A stretch of DNA of 14,047 bases from Rhodovulum sp. (GTDB taxonomy: Bacteria; Pseudomonadota; Alphaproteobacteria; Rhodobacterales; Rhodobacteraceae), in assembly GCA_020637615.1 (NCBI GenBank), contig JACKKC010000045.1:1-14047 (forward strand), written 5' to 3'. The stretch's first letter is position 1. Every line of letters starts with the position of its first letter. Positions 12,652-14,047 of this stretch are shown in pieces. The translations under genes and the position numbers were made by a program. The notes under the pieces are model-generated. The model was not told where the DNA came from and made no database searches. It worked only from the letters and a program-made list of their open reading frames with translations.

Positions 12652-13911
12652 ATGATCGCGTTCCTGACCCAGAACCTGCGCTGGCTCGCCCCGGGCTTCC
12701 TGCTGACCTTCGCCTCGGCCTTCGGCCAGACCTGGTTCATCGCGCTCTTCGCCGGCGAGATAAAGGCAGTCTACGGGCTGAGCGACGGGGGCTGGGGCAG
12801 CCTCTATACCCTCGCCACCCTGGTCGCGGCGGGGCTCCTCTTCCTGCGCGGCGCGCTCGCGGACACCATGCCGCTGGGGCGGCTGGCCGCGGGCGTCGCG
12901 CTGGCCTTCGCGCTCGCCGCAGCGCTGATGGCCTGGACATCCTCGCCCTGGCTGCTCGGGCTCGCGCTGATCGGCCTGCGCTTCTGCGGCCAGGGCATGT
13001 TCCCCCATGTGGCGCTGACCGCCATGGGCCGCTGGTTCCGCGCCCAGCGCGGCCGGGCGGTATCGCTGGTGATCCTCGGCCACGCCTTCGGCGAGATGGT
13101 GATCCCGCTGATCACCGTCGCGGCGATCGCGGCCCTGGGCTGGCGGCTCACCTGGGGCGGCGTGGCGCTCATGCTCGCCCTCGGCCTCGCGCCGGCCGCC
13201 GCCCTGCTCTTCGCCCGCGGCCGCGCGCCGGAGGGCGGGGGCGAGGGCGGGGGCGAGGAGGCGCCGGGGCTCGGCGGGCGGCACTGGAGCCGCGCGGACG
13301 CGCTGGGCCACTGGCTCCTTCCCGCGCTGCTGCCGTTCCTGCTGACCCCGGGCTTCGTCGGCACGGTGGTCTATTTCCACCAGTCCAACATCTCCGCGGT
13401 CAAGGGCTGGGCGCAGGCGGAGATGGCGCGGGGCTACCCGGTCTATGCCGCGCTCGCCATCGCCGCGGCGCTCTTCGCGGGCTGGGCCTGCGACCGATTC
13501 GGGCCCGAGCGGCTGCTGCCGGTCTTTCTGCTGCCCATGGCGCTCGGGGTCACGCTGATCGGCCCCGCCGGGCAGGTCGGCCTCTGGATCGCCGCGCTCG
13601 GCCTGCTCGGGGCGACCCAGGGCATGGCCAGCGCGCTCTGGGGCGCGCTGCTGCCCGCGGTCTACGGCACGCGGCATCTAGGGGCGGTGCGATCGCTGGC
13701 GACCACCGTGATGGTCGTCTCCACCGCCATCGGCCCGGGCATCACCGGCATCCTGATCGACCGGGGCATCGACTTCCCGCGCCAATGCCTCGCCATGGGG
13801 ATCTGGTGCCTCGGTCTCGGCGCGCTGGGGCTGGTGGTCCTCCGCCGCCTCCGGCTCGAAGCCGCGCCGAGGCCCGTCCCGACCGGCCCCGTCGGCGATC
13901 CGTCCACCTGA
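12652..13911 (+). CDS. MFS transporter
   Basis: 419 aa with about 12 predicted membrane helices. The start is MIAFLTQNLRWLAPGFLLTF, with ADTMPLGRLAAG (66-77) resembling the loop 2-3 signature. RFCGQGMFPHVALTAMGRWF (108-127) and the GHAFGEMVIPL stretch (143-153) lie in the N-terminal half, and the YFHQSNISAVKGW region in the C-terminal half. The two six-helix bundles and the length fit an MFS permease with an unknown small-molecule substrate. The central loop (about 190-215) holds a Gly/Glu run made by a 12-bp tandem duplication. ATG 12652 is chosen for the helix start, with AGGA only about 3 nt upstream; an overlapping ATG at 12648 is out of frame. Divergent from leuD; the repeat copy begins 37 bp after its stop. 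Confidence 0.9.
   Translation: MIAFLTQNLRWLAPGFLLTFASAFGQTWFIALFAGEIKAVYGLSDGGWGSLYTLATLVAAGLLFLRGALADTMPLGRLAAGVALAFALAAALMAWTSSPWLLGLALIGLRFCGQGMFPHVALTAMGRWFRAQRGRAVSLVILGHAFGEMVIPLITVAAIAALGWRLTWGGVALMLALGLAPAAALLFARGRAPEGGGEGGGEEAPGLGGRHWSRADALGHWLLPALLPFLLTPGFVGTVVYFHQSNISAVKGWAQAEMARGYPVYAALAIAAALFAGWACDRFGPERLLPVFLLPMALGVTLIGPAGQVGLWIAALGLLGATQGMASALWGALLPAVYGTRHLGAVRSLATTVMVVSTAIGPGITGILIDRGIDFPRQCLAMGIWCLGLGALGLVVLRRLRLEAAPRPVPTGPVGDPST
13231..13254 (+). repeat. 12-bp tandem duplication inside the MFS gene
   Basis: GAGGGCGGGGGC occurs twice in perfect tandem. It is in frame (12 bp, 4 codons) and encodes a Gly/Glu repeat in the cytoplasmic loop between the two halves of the transporter. 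Likely replication slippage in a tolerant linker. Confidence 0.8.
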
Positions 13912-13947
13912 CTACCGCCGGGCTTCGAGACCGAGCCACGGACAAGA

Positions 13948-14047
13948 GAGAAGGCCGCGCCCCGCGGAGCGAGGGGGTGCAGCCTCACCGTCGGTCGGGG
14001 TTCGGGTCGGGTCGGCCCTGGACGGCGCGTTTGCGCGCCGGCCCCCG
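13948..14047 (+). repeat. Intergenic repeat, copy C (cut by right edge)
   Basis: Begins 37 bp after the stop codon of the plus-strand MFS gene. It shares a 19-bp exact match with copy B at its start and a 37-bp exact match at the window edge, in the same order and orientation, with a diverged GTGCAG/GTCGG-containing stretch between. Compared with copy B, roughly 80 bp between the two blocks is missing. The 6-bp stem with TTTG loop is intact; the following stems fall outside the window. Confidence 0.75.

Noticed and set aside
1..14047. CRISPR array, prophage, restriction-modification or toxin-antitoxin system
   Set aside because: No regularly spaced repeats, phage structural genes, methyltransferase motifs or recognisable toxin/antitoxin pair were seen on either strand.

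Overview
The window looks like chromosome of a high-GC alphaproteobacterium, most likely a member of the Rhodobacteraceae/Paracoccaceae group. This is inferred from overall GC richness, GC-ending codon use, and the grouping of leuB, leuD, an endonuclease/exonuclease/phosphatase (EEP) gene and an EamA transporter. The species cannot be named from the sequence alone.

Layout. Positions 1-534 hold no convincing gene. They carry the tail of one copy (1-41) and a nearly whole second copy (232-502) of a hairpin-rich intergenic repeat; a third copy begins at 13948 and runs off the right edge. Positions 535-4325 are a minus-strand block: a GT2 glycosyltransferase, a small LAB_N-domain membrane protein, a GT39 integral membrane glycosyltransferase and an MFS transporter. 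The first three are packed with 1-bp spacing or a 23-bp overlap. They read as an ArnC/ArnT-like polyprenyl-phosphate sugar-transfer module acting on lipid A or another envelope glycan. A CCA-encoding tRNA-Pro(CGG) precedes them at 4394-4470.

Positions 4821-7286 hold a small secreted protein of unknown function, convergent with an EamA/DMT exporter whose gene lies 13 bp behind leuB (3-isopropylmalate dehydrogenase). A LysR regulator (7341-8237) is divergent from an NAD(P)-binding epimerase-like gene (8332-9387), with palindromes in the 94-bp gap. That epimerase gene overlaps the convergent EEP gene (9198-10403) by 190 bp.

Positions of about 10480-11880 are a lower-GC island, with an AT-rich inverted-repeat array, a possible 59-codon reading frame that ends in TAG directly before an in-frame ATG, and a 251-aa tail-anchored protein of no recognised family. 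The island lies between the EEP gene and leuD (11889-12506) and is flanked by a 10-bp direct repeat that overlaps the leuD stop codon. A second MFS transporter (12652-13911) is divergent from leuD, and the right-hand repeat copy closes the window.

How it works together. leuB and leuD are core leucine-biosynthesis genes (leuA and leuC are not here), separated by about 4.6 kb of accessory genes. The best places to look for something undescribed are the low-GC island with its tail-anchored protein, the hairpin repeat family at both edges, and the 190-bp convergent overlap. No CRISPR array, complete insertion sequence, prophage or recognised defence system was found.
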